A stretch of 5,886 nucleotides of DNA from Bacillota bacterium (GTDB lineage Bacteria > Bacillota > Bacilli > Alicyclobacillales > Alicyclobacillaceae), in the NCBI GenBank assembly GCA_021820805.1, contig JAKADF010000243.1, positions 1 to 5,886 of the forward strand, given 5' to 3'. Positions within the stretch are counted from its first letter, which is position 1. The number at the start of each line of letters is the position of its first letter. Positions 1-5,886 of the stretch are shown here, piece by piece. Made by a program: the position numbers and the translations under genes. The notes beneath the pieces were generated by a model. That model was not told the DNA's origin and did not search any database. It saw nothing but the letters and a program-made list of their open reading frames with translations.

Positions 1-25
1 GCGGGATTAGACTCGTTAATCCCGC
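1..25 (-). terminator. Terminator hairpin after the MFS transporter gene
   Basis: A perfect 9-bp inverted repeat (GCGGGATTA / TAATCCCGC) encloses a 7-nt loop. It begins three bases after the TAA stop of the minus-strand transporter gene. Its position and GC-rich base fit an intrinsic terminator for that gene. The minus-strand U-tract would lie beyond the window edge and cannot be seen. Read on the plus strand the hairpin is followed by TCTTTAT, so it could also serve a gene to the left, outside the window. Confidence 0.7.
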
Positions 26-28
26 TCT

Positions 29-1282
29 TTATATCGTAGTAAACGTATCGATATGTTTAGAGCTAGTCGTTATCGATAGTTTCCTAAATAGAATGAATAG
101 GACTACAGGAAAAATGAGCGCTAAAACGGAGCATATCAGCACGAGATGGACAGAACCTAAATCATATAAAATCCCGCCAACAAGCGGCCCAACCATTCGC
201 CCAAAAGTTGCTGCACTGCTTACAAGCCCTTGCAGCATCCCTAACCGATTTTGCGGAGATATCTCAGCCACAGCAGATGGAACAGCAGGCCAGACAAAAA
301 TTTCACCAAATGTTGTAAGTACCATGGCTAAAACAAATGCAGAGTACTCACGAAAATAGATAAGTACAACATAACTGATGCCAAATAAAATAACCCCGCC
401 AATCATCTGAACGATAAGTGATGGACAACGCTTTACAACAAATGAAACAAACGGTTGAGTTACGAAAATTAATATGCCGTTTAATGTCCATAGAACGCTG
501 TACGAAGAAAGAGAAAATCCGATTGCTTGCATATATACAGAGATTACCGCTTGCCATTGAACATAGATGGCCCATGAAACAATGTAACCGACAAACAGTG
601 TGGACAAAGCACCCCATGGAATGCTTTGGGTGTGCATTTCCACTTTGTGCTTACTCTCTTTCGTGTGAGTAGCTCGATGATAGATTTGATTGAAAGGACG
701 GCGAAAAACAGTCAAGACTAGAATCATGAAAACCATATAAGCAATACTGATGCCGACAAAAACGGATGAAAACGATTTTTGAGCCAAGAAACCTCCAAGT
801 GCCGTACCAAGAGCAACCCCTAAATTGTTCGCAACATAAAGAAAATTGAACGCTTTTCTTCCGCCTTCAGGCCAGGCATGACCTGCAAGGGAGCTTAGGA
901 CTGGAAATGGAACAGAACAAGCAACCCCGAAAACAACCATAACAAATATATACACTACCCATCCATGGTTAAACGCAGGAATCAAAATTGTTGCGGCACC
1001 AAGCAGGAGGCCGGCAACTAATACTCGGATTGCACCAAACTTGTCATATAACCAGCCGCCGACAAAACTACCGACAAAGCCTGCTCCAGAATATATCATG
1101 AGAACGAGCCCGGCAATTGTCATAGGCTGATGCAACTGAACGTGAACATAAATTGCATTTACAGGCCAGAGCAACGATAAACCGCTGATATTGATAAAAC
1201 ATCCAAAACCTAAAAACCAAATTGCAAGTGGAAAACCAGTAAGCTGCCGTATTATTGGGAAACGAGATATTATACTAAGCAT
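29..1282 (-). CDS. Major facilitator superfamily (MFS) transporter
   Basis: This encodes a 417-residue integral membrane protein, the usual length for a 12-helix MFS carrier. Hydrophobic segments run through the whole protein, with a hydrophilic, Lys/His-rich central loop at about residues 194-222 separating two six-helix halves. An MFS motif A-like sequence (G-G-W-L-Y-D-K-F-G, residues 75-83) lies between helices 2 and 3, and a degenerate echo (GGILYDLG, about 369-376) occurs in the C-terminal half. The overall pattern suggests a proton-coupled drug/metabolite exporter of the DHA1-like type, but the substrate cannot be read from the sequence. The ATG is preceded by AGAGGA at 8 nt spacing, which supports this start. 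The gene lies downstream of selD on the same strand but behind a strong terminator, so it is probably transcribed separately. A role in selenium transport is possible but unsupported. Confidence 0.9.
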   Translation of the reverse strand: MLSIISRFPIIRQLTGFPLAIWFLGFGCFINISGLSLLWPVNAIYVHVQLHQPMTIAGLVLMIYSGAGFVGSFVGGWLYDKFGAIRVLVAGLLLGAATILIPAFNHGWVVYIFVMVVFGVACSVPFPVLSSLAGHAWPEGGRKAFNFLYVANNLGVALGTALGGFLAQKSFSSVFVGISIAYMVFMILVLTVFRRPFNQIYHRATHTKESKHKVEMHTQSIPWGALSTLFVGYIVSWAIYVQWQAVISVYMQAIGFSLSSYSVLWTLNGILIFVTQPFVSFVVKRCPSLIVQMIGGVILFGISYVVLIYFREYSAFVLAMVLTTFGEIFVWPAVPSAVAEISPQNRLGMLQGLVSSAATFGRMVGPLVGGILYDLGSVHLVLICSVLALIFPVVLFILFRKLSITTSSKHIDTFTTI

Positions 1283-1316
1283 TATGCCTATCCTCTCATT
1301 CGGGCTCCAAGATGCT

Positions 1317-1322
1317 ATTCTA
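1317..1322 (-). promoter_or_regulatory. Possible extended -10 element for the MFS gene
   Basis: On the minus strand TAGAAT is preceded by TG plus one base, which resembles an extended -10 promoter about 35 nt upstream of the transporter ATG. The -35 region at a 17-nt spacing (TTTTAT) is poor and overlaps the selD terminator tail. This is a weak prediction, supported mainly by the need for a separate promoter after that terminator. Confidence 0.25.
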
Positions 1323-1332
1323 ACATGATTTT

Positions 1333-1388
1333 CCTTATAATAAAATGAAGTGGACAGGCAACGATTCCAGCCTGTTCCACTTCATTTT
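1333..1388 (-). terminator. Rho-independent terminator downstream of selD
   Basis: Arms at 1342-1359 and 1370-1388 form an 18-bp stem with a single bulged base and a 10-nt loop. On the minus strand the stem ends in UUUU and runs into AUUAU, a normal intrinsic-terminator tail. It starts about 25 nt after the selD stop codon and should separate selD from the transporter gene. The A-rich opposite arm gives a TTTT end on the plus strand as well, but no plus-strand gene enters from the left in this window. Confidence 0.85.
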
Positions 1389-1413
1389 GTATCACTAGAA
1401 AAACGCTGAATAT

Positions 1414-2466
1414 TTATGCATAAACAGAAATAAACGGTTTATTACGTCGTTCTTCAACCTTAGCTACAACAGCGGCTTTACTTACACCTTGTGCATTAAA
1501 CTTCAGAACAAATTCCTTTGCTTCTGAAGCCGGCAGTGAAATTAACAGCCCGCCAGACGTTATGCTGTCAGCTAGGAGCGTTTGTTCTAACTCACCAACA
1601 CCATCAAATAATACATCTGGCAAGACATGAGCTAAGTTTCGTTTTGTTCCGCCTGGAACCGCACCTTGTTCTGCAAAGTATCTAGCCTGCGGTAAAATAG
1701 GTATGGATTCGAGTTCAACCGATAAGTGTACCCCAGACCCCTTCGCCATTTCCAGCGCGTGACCCAAAAAGCCAAAACCAGTCACATCCGTACAAGCATG
1801 TACACTAAACTCCTTTGCGATTTCGGAAGCAGTCTTATTCAAAGTTGACATCACTTTCGTGATGGTTTCTATGTCACCCTCTGTTGCAATCCCCCGCTTA
1901 ATGCCTGTCGTCATAACACCTGCACCAATCGGCTTGGTTAATACAAGCGCATCACCAGGCCGTGCACCCGAATTGGTCCAAATGCGGTCAGGATGTACTG
2001 TGCCAGTAACGGCAAGACCAAACTTCGGATCTTTATCATCGATAGAATGTCCGCCTAAAATCACTGCCCCGGCTTCAAGTACCTTGTCTCTGCCCCCGCG
2101 CAAAATTTCAGAGAGCGTTTCTTTTGGCAGTTTTGTAATGGGGTAGCCGACAATATTGAGTACGGTAATTGGCACTCCACCCATCGCGTACACATCACTC
2201 AAGGCATTTGCTGCCGCAATTTGGCCAAACGCGTATGCATCATCCACAATCGGTGTAAAGTAGTCTACCGTTTGAACAAGCGCTAAATCGTCACGAATTT
2301 TGTACACACCAGCGTCATCAAACGTACTCGTACCTACAAGTAGATTCGGATGAGGCGTTGATAGATCGACGAATGATAGAACTTGTGAAAGGTCACCCGG
2401 ACCTATTTTGCAACCTCAGCCAGCTTTATCCGTAAATTGGGTTAAACGGAGACTCATATCATTCAC
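1414..2466 (-). CDS. selD: Selenophosphate synthetase SelD, selenocysteine-containing
   Basis: SelD makes selenophosphate from selenide and ATP in the cytoplasm. Selenophosphate is the selenium donor for selenocysteine and for selenium-modified tRNA. The reading frame has one in-frame UGA, at codon 17 (2416-2418). Decoding it as selenocysteine gives a 350-residue protein, close to the 347 residues of E. coli SelD. The N-terminus reads R-L-T-Q-F-T-D-K-A-G-U-G-C-K-I-G, so Sec17 replaces the essential Cys17 of the E. coli enzyme, followed by Cys19 and Lys20. Asp51 of the FDDAGVY motif also keeps E. coli numbering. Further family motifs are QTVDYFTPIVDD, GGHSIDDKDPKFGLAVTG, GAGVMTT, DVTGFGFLGH, GGTKRN and TSGGLL. 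The GTG start is chosen because AAAGGAGGT ends 7 nt before it; the ATG three codons later is too far from that site. A conventional start at 2307 would remove the catalytic segment. The gene is divergent from a two-component operon and followed by its own terminator. Confidence 0.95.
2379..2418 (-). promoter_or_regulatory. Bacterial SECIS element in selD mRNA
   Basis: Immediately 3' of the selD UGA the mRNA can fold into a SECIS-like hairpin. The upper stem is a perfect 5-bp pairing, AGGUC (2404-2400) with GACCU (2394-2390), enclosing the loop CGGGU. Eleven bases separate the UGA from this stem, the same spacing as in E. coli fdhF, and a G is the second loop base, as expected for bacterial SECIS loops that bind SelB. 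A weaker lower stem pairs 2417-2411 with 2385-2379, with one G-G mismatch, a G-U pair and an asymmetric internal loop. The pairing was found by eye and no folding energy was calculated. Confidence 0.8.
2416..2418 (-). other. UGA codon recoded as selenocysteine (SelD residue 17)
   Basis: The in-frame TGA lies between GCT-GGC and GGT-TGC-AAA. The conserved SelD motif AG[C/U]GCK continues across it without a frame change, so it is neither a true stop nor a sequencing frameshift. Sec at this position is established in other SelD proteins. Decoding requires SelA or an equivalent, SelB and tRNA-Sec, none of which is encoded in this window. Confidence 0.92.
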
Positions 2467-2473
2467 AGTAGTG

Positions 2474-2482
2474 ACCTCCTTT
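2474..2482 (-). promoter_or_regulatory. Ribosome binding site that fixes the selD GTG start
   Basis: AAAGGAGGT is a near-perfect anti-16S match. It ends 7 nt before the GTG at 2464-2466 and lies upstream of the recoded UGA. Its presence shows that translation begins before the UGA rather than at the internal GTG near 2307. Confidence 0.85.
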
Positions 2483-2491
2483 CCACTGTTT

Positions 2492-2520
2492 ACTCTACAC
2501 TTGTCGTCCTTTATGGTAAA
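2492..2520 (-). promoter_or_regulatory. Candidate sigma-A-type promoter for selD
   Basis: On the minus strand TTTACC (2520-2515) and TAGAGT (2497-2492) are separated by exactly 17 nt. Each hexamer matches the -35 or -10 consensus at four of six positions. Transcription would start near 2485, leaving a leader of roughly 20 nt that is mostly ribosome binding site. The match is moderate and unproven. Confidence 0.35.
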
Positions 2521-2527
2521 CATGCGC

Positions 2528-2533
2528 TACAAT
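2528..2533 (+). promoter_or_regulatory. Candidate -10 box for the two-component operon
   Basis: TACAAT matches the -10 consensus at five of six positions and lies about 50 nt upstream of the response-regulator start. No good -35 hexamer occurs at 16-18 nt; a TTGTCG is present but 21 nt away. This could mean a weak or activator-dependent promoter, for example one autoregulated by the response regulator, but that is inference. Confidence 0.35.
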
Positions 2534-2565
2534 AGACGAAAGCAGCTTATCTTAAGATTGCACAT

Positions 2566-2572
2566 GGAGGTG
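2566..2572 (+). promoter_or_regulatory. Ribosome binding site of the response regulator gene
   Basis: GGAGGTG stands 8 nt before the ATG at 2581 and supports that start for the response regulator. Confidence 0.8.
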
Positions 2573-2580
2573 TCCTCTAA

Positions 2581-3276
2581 ATGCGCCTTTTATTTGTCGA
2601 AGACGAACGTCGACTGGCATCTGCTCTCGTACAACTATGCCGCGAGCATCATTATACAGTCGACGTGGCTTATGATGGTGAGTCTGGTTTAGATTTAGCA
2701 CTCACAAATTCGTATGATGCCATCATTTTAGACATCATGCTGCCTAAACTAAACGGGCTCGATATTTTGAAAGCTGTTCGCAAGGAACAACTGGATGTTC
2801 CCGTACTATTGCTCACCGCAAGAGACACAATTGCAGATAAGGTCACGGGGCTTGACTTAGGAGCGGACGATTATCTCGCAAAACCTTTTGCAAATGAGGA
2901 ACTGCTTGCTCGGATTCGAGCACTTACGAGACGAACTGGCAATCTTGCTGGTACAGAGTGTCTACAAGCAGGGCCTTTTTCACTCGATTTGTCTGCACGA
3001 GAAATATCAAGAGATGGTGAAGTACTCTCTCTTACAGCGAAGGAATTCCAACTCATGGAACTGTTAATGCGCAACCAAGGAAAGGTTCTTTCGAAAGAAG
3101 TTATTCTTGACCGGGTGTGGGGTCCCGATGCAGATGTCATTGCAAATGCAGTAGAGAATTACATTTACTTTTTGCGCAAGAAAATTGACATATCAAATAG
3201 CCCGTCTTTCATCGAAACCGTCCGCGGCGTAGGTTACTGCTTTAAGGTTCCGGCACTTAGCGACCAGAGAGGATAA
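2581..3276 (+). CDS. OmpR/PhoB-family response regulator
   Basis: This is a 231-residue cytoplasmic transcription factor of normal length for the family. The N-terminal receiver domain (about residues 1-118) carries the acidic pocket Glu7-Asp8, the phospho-acceptor Asp51 in ILDIMLP, the switch Thr79 in LLTARD and the conserved Lys101 in AKPF. A short linker leads to a winged-helix DNA-binding domain (about 130-226). That domain shows the typical LTAKEFQLMELLMRNQGKVLSKE, the recognition-helix region around VENYIYFLRKKI, and the final wing ETVRGVGYCF. All phosphorylation residues are present, so it should be functional. It is followed after only 5 nt by a histidine kinase gene, its evident partner, and the two are probably co-transcribed. 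The start has a good ribosome binding site. Regulon and signal are unknown; nearby targets could include its own promoter or the divergent selD promoter, but no operator was identified with confidence. Confidence 0.95.
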   Translation: MRLLFVEDERRLASALVQLCREHHYTVDVAYDGESGLDLALTNSYDAIILDIMLPKLNGLDILKAVRKEQLDVPVLLLTARDTIADKVTGLDLGADDYLAKPFANEELLARIRALTRRTGNLAGTECLQAGPFSLDLSAREISRDGEVLSLTAKEFQLMELLMRNQGKVLSKEVILDRVWGPDADVIANAVENYIYFLRKKIDISNSPSFIETVRGVGYCFKVPALSDQRG

Positions 3277-3281
3277 TATTT

Positions 3282-4526
3282 GTGTTTCAACGGGTTCGTA
3301 TTCGTATTACAATTCTAACCGTATCCCTGCTCCTCGTACTATACACCGTTACTTCCTTTGCAGTGTATACAATCGTTGAGCATGCTGTTATGCGTCAAAT
3401 TGATGCCGAGCTTACTGTCCTTTCCCAAAATGTGATACATCAAGGAATTAATTATACAGAACTGCAGCTTCCAACAGATGTATATGCCATTGTCTACAGC
3501 AGTCCTTTACCCGCGCCTATAGCAACGCCGATGCCTGACGATTTGCAAAGCGCACTTTTATCACTGGCAAAATCGGAACCCCATACACACGGCATCGTTA
3601 ATCTTAAAGCTGCAAACTCGTCTTACAGGGTTTTGTTCTTCATCCACAGGTCGAATGGAGAGAACAAAACACCCCACTTTTTGATTCTTGCTGCAGATGA
3701 TGCACATGAGGCTTCAGTACTTACCCGTTTAAAAAGCGTCTTTTGGATAGTTGGTATTTTTGGTGCTCTTGGTGCGACACTAGCTGGATTTTATTTAGCC
3801 GATCGCGTTTTACGCCCGATTCGCAAAGCTTGGTCACGTCAGCTAGAATTTGTTTCAGACGCATCCCACGAGCTTCGAACACCGCTTGCGGTTATTCAGT
3901 CAAACTTAGGGATAGTGATGGCACATACGGATCAAAGCGTGGTTGACAACCTCGAATGGTTAAACAATGCCCACAGCGAGTCAAGGCGTCTAGCGAAACT
4001 GGTTAAAGATTTACTCACACTCGCTCGAGCGGATTCTGAAAAAACGCCAATTGAAAAACAACCCGTCGATGTTTCCGCACTGGCACATCGTGTTTGTGAA
4101 CTCTACCAGCCGATTGCAAGTATGGGGGGCATCCATCTTTCTGTACAAGCAATTGAAGACGCACGCGTTGACGGTGACACAGACAGATTGCACCAACTTC
4201 TCGTAATTTTGCTTGACAACGCATGTAAATTTACGCCTAAGGATGGCAGCATCATGATTAAAGTAGAAAAATCCCGCACCAATGTTACACTTTTAGTCGT
4301 TGATACGGGAGAAGGCATTGCCCCAGAGGATCTGTCCCGTGTATTTGACAGGTTCTACACGGGTGACAAATCGAGGACGAAATCAGACCAGTCTGGCACA
4401 GGACTTGGTTTATCAATTGCCAAATGGATTGTTGAAGCTCACGGCGGAAAAATTACGATTACGAGCAAAGGCATAGGGCTTGGTACAACTGTAAAAATAG
4501 AACTGCCAGTCAGTAACCAGCCTTAA
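3282..4526 (+). CDS. Membrane sensor histidine kinase
   Basis: This 414-residue kinase is the partner of the preceding response regulator. Order of parts: a transmembrane helix at about 9-32; an extracytoplasmic sensor region of about 120 residues with no family I recognise; a second membrane helix at about 153-174; the dimerisation/phosphoacceptor domain with His196 in DASHELRTPLAVI; and the catalytic ATPase domain. The ATPase domain shows the N box (LDNACKFTP, Asn313), G1 box (DTGEGIA, 341-347), F box (FDRFY, 355-359) and G2 box (GTGLGLSIA, 372-380). The segment between the second helix and the His box is only about 20 residues (around RPIRKAWSRQLEFV), too short for a full HAMP domain. The GTG start follows GAGAGG by about 9 nt, within the end of the regulator gene. 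The 3' end overlaps the convergent gene by 17 bp. The signal sensed cannot be deduced. Confidence 0.94.
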   Translation: MFQRVRIRITILTVSLLLVLYTVTSFAVYTIVEHAVMRQIDAELTVLSQNVIHQGINYTELQLPTDVYAIVYSSPLPAPIATPMPDDLQSALLSLAKSEPHTHGIVNLKAANSSYRVLFFIHRSNGENKTPHFLILAADDAHEASVLTRLKSVFWIVGIFGALGATLAGFYLADRVLRPIRKAWSRQLEFVSDASHELRTPLAVIQSNLGIVMAHTDQSVVDNLEWLNNAHSESRRLAKLVKDLLTLARADSEKTPIEKQPVDVSALAHRVCELYQPIASMGGIHLSVQAIEDARVDGDTDRLHQLLVILLDNACKFTPKDGSIMIKVEKSRTNVTLLVVDTGEGIAPEDLSRVFDRFYTGDKSRTKSDQSGTGLGLSIAKWIVEAHGGKITITSKGIGLGTTVKIELPVSNQP

Positions 4527-5319
4527 GCGTTGACTCTATTCCCATGTTGCGAAAGTAGTGTAAAAGAAACATCGAGAATTCTTGCATAGCGTCACTGCTC
4601 GACACTGGAACCTCAGCTTTGGTCAAAGACGCCAATTCCTTTAGGGTTGTTGAGGTGAGTGCATCTGCCCGATATGGATTCTCTGTCCATTCGTAAAATT
4701 GATTAATCAGTCGGATTGCCCATTCTAGATTGACATCAATCATGATACATGCATGAGCTAAGATATAACCAGGATGACGTGAGGCCATTCCAGCAAGGCC
4801 GCCGCGCCAAGATTGGGCTGTCCCAACCAATTTTTTATCTCCAACAATCACGTTGAATCTACCGTCACAATAGCTTCCGGGCACTTCCCCCGTCCCCGCA
4901 GTAATTCCATATGTATGAAGCCAATCAATTTGCGGCTTGCACAGTATTCGGTAGTAATCATCTGTTGTCCCCGAATCTGGACTTCTTGGAAACATCATAG
5001 ATAAGTTGAGTACCCCTCTTGCATGGGGTACCGCTGTTCCGCCAGTTTGCCTTACATATACGTGATAACCAAGGTCTTTAACCTTCTCAATCGCCAAATC
5101 GCCTAGAGGCCCTGCGATATCCTTTTTACTGACCACGATTCCAAGGTCTGTACTGTCGCGCCACAAACGGAGCGTTGAAGGTCTTTTTCCGCTTGCAACC
5201 TCCATTGCAATTTTTGTATCAAGTTCGATATTCTCTTCTGCCTTTTCTGATTCCGCAATTAAAACCTCTACAGTACTTGGAAGCAGCTTTGGATTAATTG
5301 AAATTGTTGTGTTATCCAT
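4510..5319 (-). CDS. Lipoate/octanoate-protein transferase family protein (LipL-like)
   Basis: This is a cytoplasmic protein of the biotin/lipoate protein ligase (BPL/LPL) catalytic-domain family, 269 residues from the chosen start. Numbering from there, it shows the substrate-pocket motif VRQTGG (89-94), VLNLSMMF (103-110), GSYCDG with candidate nucleophile Cys151, and GDKKLVGTAQ with candidate active-site Lys163. From memory, the GSYC and RxxGG contexts resemble Bacillus LipL, which moves octanoyl groups from GcvH to E2 subunits, more than LipM or ATP-dependent LplA. This subfamily call is inference and a lipoate ligase is still possible. The reading frame extends nine codons upstream to tandem ATGs at 5346, but that start has no ribosome binding site at normal spacing. 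The chosen ATG follows GAAGGGA by 8 nt. The stop overlaps the kinase gene tail to tail. No other lipoate gene lies in the window. Confidence 0.85.
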   Translation of the reverse strand: MDNTTISINPKLLPSTVEVLIAESEKAEENIELDTKIAMEVASGKRPSTLRLWRDSTDLGIVVSKKDIAGPLGDLAIEKVKDLGYHVYVRQTGGTAVPHARGVLNLSMMFPRSPDSGTTDDYYRILCKPQIDWLHTYGITAGTGEVPGSYCDGRFNVIVGDKKLVGTAQSWRGGLAGMASRHPGYILAHACIMIDVNLEWAIRLINQFYEWTENPYRADALTSTTLKELASLTKAEVPVSSSDAMQEFSMFLLHYFRNMGIESTLKAGY

Positions 5320-5393
5320 TCCAAAATTCCCTTCGTATTCCATCATTCACTTTTGTGAAAAACATATCCTTTACCGGGAACGGTGCAATATAA

Positions 5394-5423
5394 ACTATAA
5401 TAACTGAAAGTTTGGCTTGTCAT
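5394..5423 (-). promoter_or_regulatory. Candidate promoter for the LipL-like gene
   Basis: On the minus strand ATGACA (5423-5418) and TATAGT (5399-5394) are separated by 18 nt, each matching consensus at five of six positions. Transcription would start near 5387, giving a leader of about 70 nt to the preferred ATG. The site lies just after the LysR-type regulator gene, so the transferase gene need not depend on transcription from that gene. Confidence 0.45.
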
Positions 5424-5434
5424 TGCAAAAAAAA

Positions 5435-5886
5435 TTAGATTTTCAACAGAACTGGCAGTTCTCGTGCAAATAACTCCGCTGCAGCAGGCAAATGACCAGT
5501 AGCCCGCGAAATGAGTGTAATTGTCCTTGCCCCAAGTTCAATATCTCGCAAATTGATAACAGATAACCTTCCTCCTGCTAAATCATCTTGTACGGATGAA
5601 CGCGGTAGAAACGACAATCCGAGACCGCTTTGTACTAAGCGATTGATACTCTCCAAACTATCCGTTTCTGTGACCAAATCCCAACTGAAGCCATGTGCAT
5701 ACGCAATTTCATCAATTATTTTTCGAAGCCCAGACCCTTTGGCCATTAAAACAACTGGATGTTTCGAGACATCAGCTATGGTTACGGACATATGCAGAAG
5801 TAATGGATGGTCTGCCGGGGCAACAAGCAGCAACTCATCTCTAATTAGCGGCTTTGTCAAAACTTCCGATATATCATGACGCAGGG
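5435..5886 (-). CDS. LysR-type transcriptional regulator, C-terminal part (5' end outside window)
   Basis: The last 149 residues of a LysR-family regulator are present. The frame stays open to the right edge and the N-terminal helix-turn-helix domain lies beyond it. The visible part is the type-2 periplasmic-binding-protein-like effector domain. It includes the strand pattern DELLLVAPADHPLL, the region GSGLRKIIDEIAYAHGF, the classic ESINRLVQSGLGLSFLPRSSV with a Gly-x-Gly turn before the second subdomain, and a C-terminal helix. LysR proteins bind DNA as tetramers and respond to small ligands; the ligand and targets cannot be inferred here. The TAA stop is followed on the minus strand by eight Ts, but no proper terminator stem directly precedes them. 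The LipL-like gene follows about 115 bp downstream on the same strand. Confidence 0.9.
   Translation of the reverse strand, partial: LRHDISEVLTKPLIRDELLLVAPADHPLLLHMSVTIADVSKHPVVLMAKGSGLRKIIDEIAYAHGFSWDLVTETDSLESINRLVQSGLGLSFLPRSSVQDDLAGGRLSVINLRDIELGARTITLISRATGHLPAAAELFARELPVLLKI

Noticed and set aside
93..359. Plus-strand open frame opposite the MFS gene
   Set aside because: It is a shadow of the transporter gene, with no recognisable domain and no ribosome binding site. The same applies to the other short frames opposite or within selD, the regulator, the kinase, the transferase and the LysR gene.
29..1282. MFS transporter as a selenium (selenite or selenate) carrier because it lies next to selD
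   Set aside because: A strong terminator separates the two genes and the protein shows only general MFS features. Adjacency alone does not support a substrate.
2307..2466. selD as a truncated or frameshifted pseudogene with a nonsense codon at 2416-2418
   Set aside because: The frame does not shift, every conserved motif is intact on both sides of the UGA, the UGA falls exactly on the catalytic Cys/Sec position, a SECIS-like hairpin follows it, and an excellent ribosome binding site lies upstream.
2408..2692. Plus-strand open frame crossing the selD 5' end and the response regulator start
   Set aside because: It overlaps the selD start, the intergenic control region and the regulator gene in another frame, and its translation resembles no known domain.
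4510..4512. TGA stop of the LipL-like gene as another selenocysteine codon
   Set aside because: The protein already has full family length at this stop, no Cys-aligned motif continues beyond it, and the following frame runs into the antisense of the kinase gene.
5347..5358. Small palindrome TCAC-TTTT-GTGA upstream of the LipL-like gene as an operator
   Set aside because: A 4-bp arm is too short to separate from chance without comparative data.
5448..5462. Palindrome AGAACTG-G-CAGTTCT followed at a distance by eight Ts on the minus strand, as a LysR gene terminator
   Set aside because: The hairpin lies inside the coding sequence and 13 nt separate its end from the T-run, so the geometry is wrong for a normal intrinsic terminator. 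A coding coincidence is as likely.

Overview
This window looks like chromosomal DNA of a low-to-mid GC, Gram-positive (Bacillota/Bacilli-like) bacterium. The clues are strong AGGAGG-type ribosome binding sites, GTG starts, an OmpR-type regulator paired with a sensor kinase that has a short RPIRKAW linker, and a lipoate-family acyltransferase resembling the Bacillus LipL group. This placement is an inference; nothing here fixes the genus.

Layout. Positions 1-2466 read on the minus strand. In transcription order they hold selD (selenophosphate synthetase), a strong rho-independent terminator, an MFS transporter and a second terminator hairpin at the window edge. Positions 2467-2580 are a short divergent intergenic region. 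Positions 2581-4526 read on the plus strand and hold a two-gene operon for an OmpR-family response regulator and a membrane histidine kinase. The kinase gene overlaps by 17 bp, tail to tail, with a minus-strand lipoate/octanoate-transferase-like gene. The 3' part of a LysR-type regulator gene follows at the right edge.

Main observation. selD is interrupted by an in-frame UGA at codon 17. A conventional gene caller therefore starts it 53 codons too late and loses the catalytic N-terminus. Reading UGA as selenocysteine restores a 350-residue SelD with the motif A-G-U-G-C-K. The Sec falls exactly at the position of the essential Cys17 of E. coli SelD, and Lys20 and Asp51 also keep the E. coli numbering. 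A bacterial-type SECIS hairpin follows the UGA: 11 nt spacer, 5-bp perfect upper stem, and a loop with G at its second position. The organism should therefore make selenoproteins, and its selenophosphate synthetase is itself one. Sec-containing SelD proteins are known, so the family is not new, but this copy would be misannotated as truncated.

The other genes are ordinary. The two-component pair is a complete phosphorelay with an unknown signal. The transferase has the cysteine and lysine expected of the lipoyl/octanoyl-transfer families. The MFS and LysR genes can be assigned to family but not to a substrate or regulon. No mobile elements, CRISPR arrays or stable RNA genes were seen, and no gene-free stretch exceeds about 130 bp.
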